Below are positions 61,834 to 64,000 of a stretch of DNA of 64,000 bases, one piece after another (positions within the stretch are counted from its first letter, which is position 1; each line of letters starts with the position of its first letter). A program made the position numbers and the translations under genes. Origin of the DNA: Cyprinodon diabolis (Eukaryota > Chordata > Actinopteri > Cyprinodontiformes > Cyprinodontidae); the NCBI GenBank assembly GCA_030533445.1, contig CM060065.1, positions 20,182,974 through 20,246,973 of the forward strand, in the 5' to 3' direction. The notes under the pieces are model-generated. The model did no database searches. It worked only from the letters and a program-made list of their open reading frames with translations, and was not told the origin of the DNA.

Positions 61834-62035
61834 CAACAAGAATGCTGGACTAAACTCATAGATTGCTCGCAATAATCTGGGCCTAAAGACTAGTCTGAGG
61901 AGCTGGTTATATAGCCAGGTGAGCAGGTGGTACTGATGAAGGCTGATTGGAAGCAGGGCGGAGCTGACAGGTGTGTTGAATGATGAATTAAACCAGCACT
62001 AGTGCCAAGAATCATGACCAAAAACAGGTTTCTGG
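61600..62035. repeat. Possible LTR-like repeat, reverse orientation, around a GGCA microsatellite
   Basis: Right of the microsatellite, TATATAGCCAGGTGAGCAGG, then GGCTGATTGGAAGCAGG and GAGCTGACAGGTGTG recall the reverse complement of the cacctg...cccaatcagc block of the LTR-like copies at 4200 and 30910. Boundaries are unclear. Confidence 0.3.
61761..61835. repeat. (GGCA)n microsatellite
   Basis: About 18 perfect tetranucleotide units. The minus-strand PACL-repeat open frame across it is an artefact. Confidence 0.97.
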
Positions 62036-62400
62036 GAGAGATATTTTTGTATTTGAGAAAATAAGTGTTGAAGCTAACCTACTGTAAAGCTAATGGCAAT
62101 GCATCGGAATACAAGCTGGAGATGCAAAACTTAACCAGTTATGAGTTGGTTTTAAACTATACAGTAATGAAAGATTGTCATTCAGTATGAGAATTATTAT
62201 GACATTTTGGTTTACTTTTGATCACCATAAAATGCTATTGCAATTCAGTATGTAAATACAGTAACACGACACTAAGTACGGTACAGGTAATCTGCTTAAG
62301 GTGCCATTTAAAAGAATTAATTGTTGATTTGATAAATGTTATTTCATGGGTCAGAGCATGAGAAAAAATGTAAATATGTGTACATGTTAAAATTGAATTA

Positions 62401-62850
62401 CACTACTCACAAAAATAATAAAGGAAACACTCAATCAAACATCCTAGATCTGGATGAATTAAGTATTGTCATTGAATACTTAGTTCCGTACAAAGTGGAA
62501 TGTGCTGACAACAAAAAAATCACACAAAAATCATCAATGGGAATCAAAATTATTAACCAATGGAGGCCTGGATTTTGAGTCATACAGAAAATGAAAGCAG
62601 AAAAATGCATAAAAGGCTGATCCAACTTTGATGCAATGTCCTTAAAACAAGTCAGAATGAAGCCCAGTATTGTGAGTGGCCTCCACGATCCGGTATAACC
62701 TCCATACAATGCCTGAGCATGGTCCTAAAGAAGTGGTGGATGGTTCCTGAGAGATCTCCACCCACACCTGGACTAAATCATCTGCCGATCCTGGAGAGTC
62801 TGTAGTGCAAAGTTGTTGGAGGTTGAATTGAGACATTATGTCCCAGAAGT
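62401..62850 (-). mobile_element. Tc1/mariner fragment: transposase C-terminus and right terminal repeat
   Basis: The end CACTACTCACAAAAATAATA abuts a TA (62399-62400), as expected of a Tc1 terminus. Reading on the minus strand from 62850: a remnant of TWDIMS.SI, VQ.L.DDLVQVWVEISQE, a frameshifted RRCIEVIPDRGGHSQYW-type C-terminus, then the 3' UTR and the terminal repeat (TTTTTGTTGTCAGCACATTC). Everything upstream of about 62850 is missing. Same family as the relic at 3245-4103, which conversely lacks this end. Confidence 0.85.
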
Positions 62851-64000
62851 CTAAGTTTATGTTGATTCCTAGAAGAATAAATCCTCAGGTTGAGAAATCC
62901 TCATCAGCTCCACATGTCTATTGTCCTTATTATTTTTCAAAGATAACAACAGCCCTCTGACCTGAGTATTGGAGGAGTAACATAATGACCCCAGATAATA
63001 AAGTTTACTTAAAATGGTTTTAAAACATTTAATCAAAAATGCATATTCTCATAAGTGCAGTAAATGAAGAGCTTCCACATATGTTCATAGTAGTAAGGAA
63101 AAATGCATATATTAATGGATAAAACTGCAGTTTTTTTCATGAGGCGTAACATGGAGCTTTAACATGCACACATAACAATAACACCTAAACAATAGCATTT
63201 AAAAAAAGTGTAAAGATTATAATAAAAAGTAAATACATTTTTGTTTTTGTTTGGGAGAAGAAAAAAACTGTTTATGTTGACTCACAAACAACATGAACAA
63301 CTTCTGTTATAAATATGACACATGACATACTATTGGCATAATCACTGCCTTAAAGGTCACCTCACTCTGGCCTGCACACATCCATGATAAATTGCTTACT
63401 CAAAGGTTCATCCAGATGATAGGCAAATAGTTATGTAAACATTGTGAAATTGCAACGCTAAAAATCTGCATTATGTTCATCCTCTTCCAAGTTGGTAATG
63501 CTGCATTCATGTCTTGCAGCTGAAGTGAACACAGACGCCTTATGTAGTGTTGCTCAGCTTTCCAAATGAGCTGTTCAAAGATTTAAATATGCAATTACAG
63601 CTTTGAGATCATTTAGGATGAAAGGAATTTTTGGGGGGATTTTTTCCAGTGTAATCTAACATAGGTTAAATGTATAACTTTCAAAGAAAAATCTAAATAT
63701 TGTATTTGTTGCAGATGCATTAAATCGTTTTGTTAGTTACTATATTTTCTTGGACAGATGCATTTAACTCCCTCTGATAAACTGCACAAACTCCAGAGGA
63801 TGATTGAAAAGAAATGTAAACCTGGAGGAAATTTTTGAATGTGATATTGAATGTTGCAATTGTTACTTTAAGATGATTATATTTTGGGCTATGTATTTTA
63901 CAAACAAGAGAACTGATTACCTTACAAATAGAGCTGTCTATATTTAGGAGTGAAGAGTGTGATTTTTAACATAATATATAATGATACGGACATTAGTTAG

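Larger units (their letters stand above)
53939..64000 (-). other. gpc6: 3' part of gpc6 intron 1
   Basis: This is everything upstream (in gene orientation) of exon 2. No signal-peptide exon or CpG-island promoter is visible, so intron 1 is longer than 10 kb. It holds several simple repeats, a LINE-like tail, an unclassified DNA-element-like block, LTR-like CT-rich sequence and a Tc1 fragment, listed separately. I see nothing identifiable in 53939-54798, 57145-58460, 59140-59440, 59850-60925, 60955-61600 and 62855-64000. Within the last, 63430-63640 looks moderately complex and could be a conserved noncoding patch. Confidence 0.75.

Noticed and set aside
61639..61872. Cys/Pro/Ala/Leu repeat open frame
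   Set aside because: Translation of the GGCA microsatellite; no surrounding gene signals.
1..64000. CRISPR arrays, operons, defence systems, phage or bacterial mobile elements
   Set aside because: The sequence is clearly vertebrate intronic DNA; no spaced direct repeats or prokaryotic gene organisation are present.

Overview
The window is a stretch of vertebrate, almost certainly teleost fish, nuclear DNA. It is AT-rich, intron-dominated and littered with fish-type mobile elements: Tc1/mariner, hAT, L1/Tx1-like, Rex3/RTE-like and site-specific-endonuclease LINE copies. No bacterial-style gene structure, operon, tRNA, rRNA or CRISPR array was found.

One host gene is supported, a glypican on the minus strand that best matches glypican-6 (gpc6). 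Two coding exons are visible. One lies at 53780-53938 and carries the CP-x3-TCC motif. The other lies at 1129-1520 and carries the [16 protein letters not shown] and [27 protein letters not shown] core. Their splice phases join exactly (one base plus two bases make a Glu codon), so nearly everything between them is a single intron of about 52.3 kb (1521-53779). The first exon (signal peptide) is not in the window, so intron 1 is at least 10 kb. Bases 1-1128 begin the next intron.

Layout in coordinate order: exon (1129-1520); an old Tc1 relic running into a TA microsatellite (3245-4184); an LTR-like repeat (4200-4636); a 5'-truncated LINE with a CCHC knuckle and a restriction-like endonuclease, inserted in TA-repeat DNA (8150-9488); quiet intron with candidate conserved noncoding patches; a nested cluster in which an hAT relic is split by a 1.2-kb terminal-inverted-repeat element and by a 94-bp RTE-type LINE end with a 13-bp target duplication (15383-17560); an L1-like relic (18850-20640); a 1.2-kb inverted-repeat element (23434-24605); a long quiet stretch with an LTR-like copy (30910-31188) and a Rex3-like end (35835-36030); a nearly intact Tc1 transposon (42910-44521) with 202-bp terminal repeats, TA duplication and one nonsense codon; a 141-bp tandem duplication (53350-53625); exon (53780-53938); then intron 1 with several simple repeats, a splice-donor hairpin and a second fragment of the older Tc1 family (62401-62850).

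I do not see a new multi-gene system. The most interesting material is transposon biology (the single-stop Tc1, the LINE in a TA repeat, the nested hAT cluster, an unclassified perfect-TIR element), plus intronic patches that look like candidate enhancers of a developmental gene. All family assignments rest on pattern recognition from the sequence, not on database searches.
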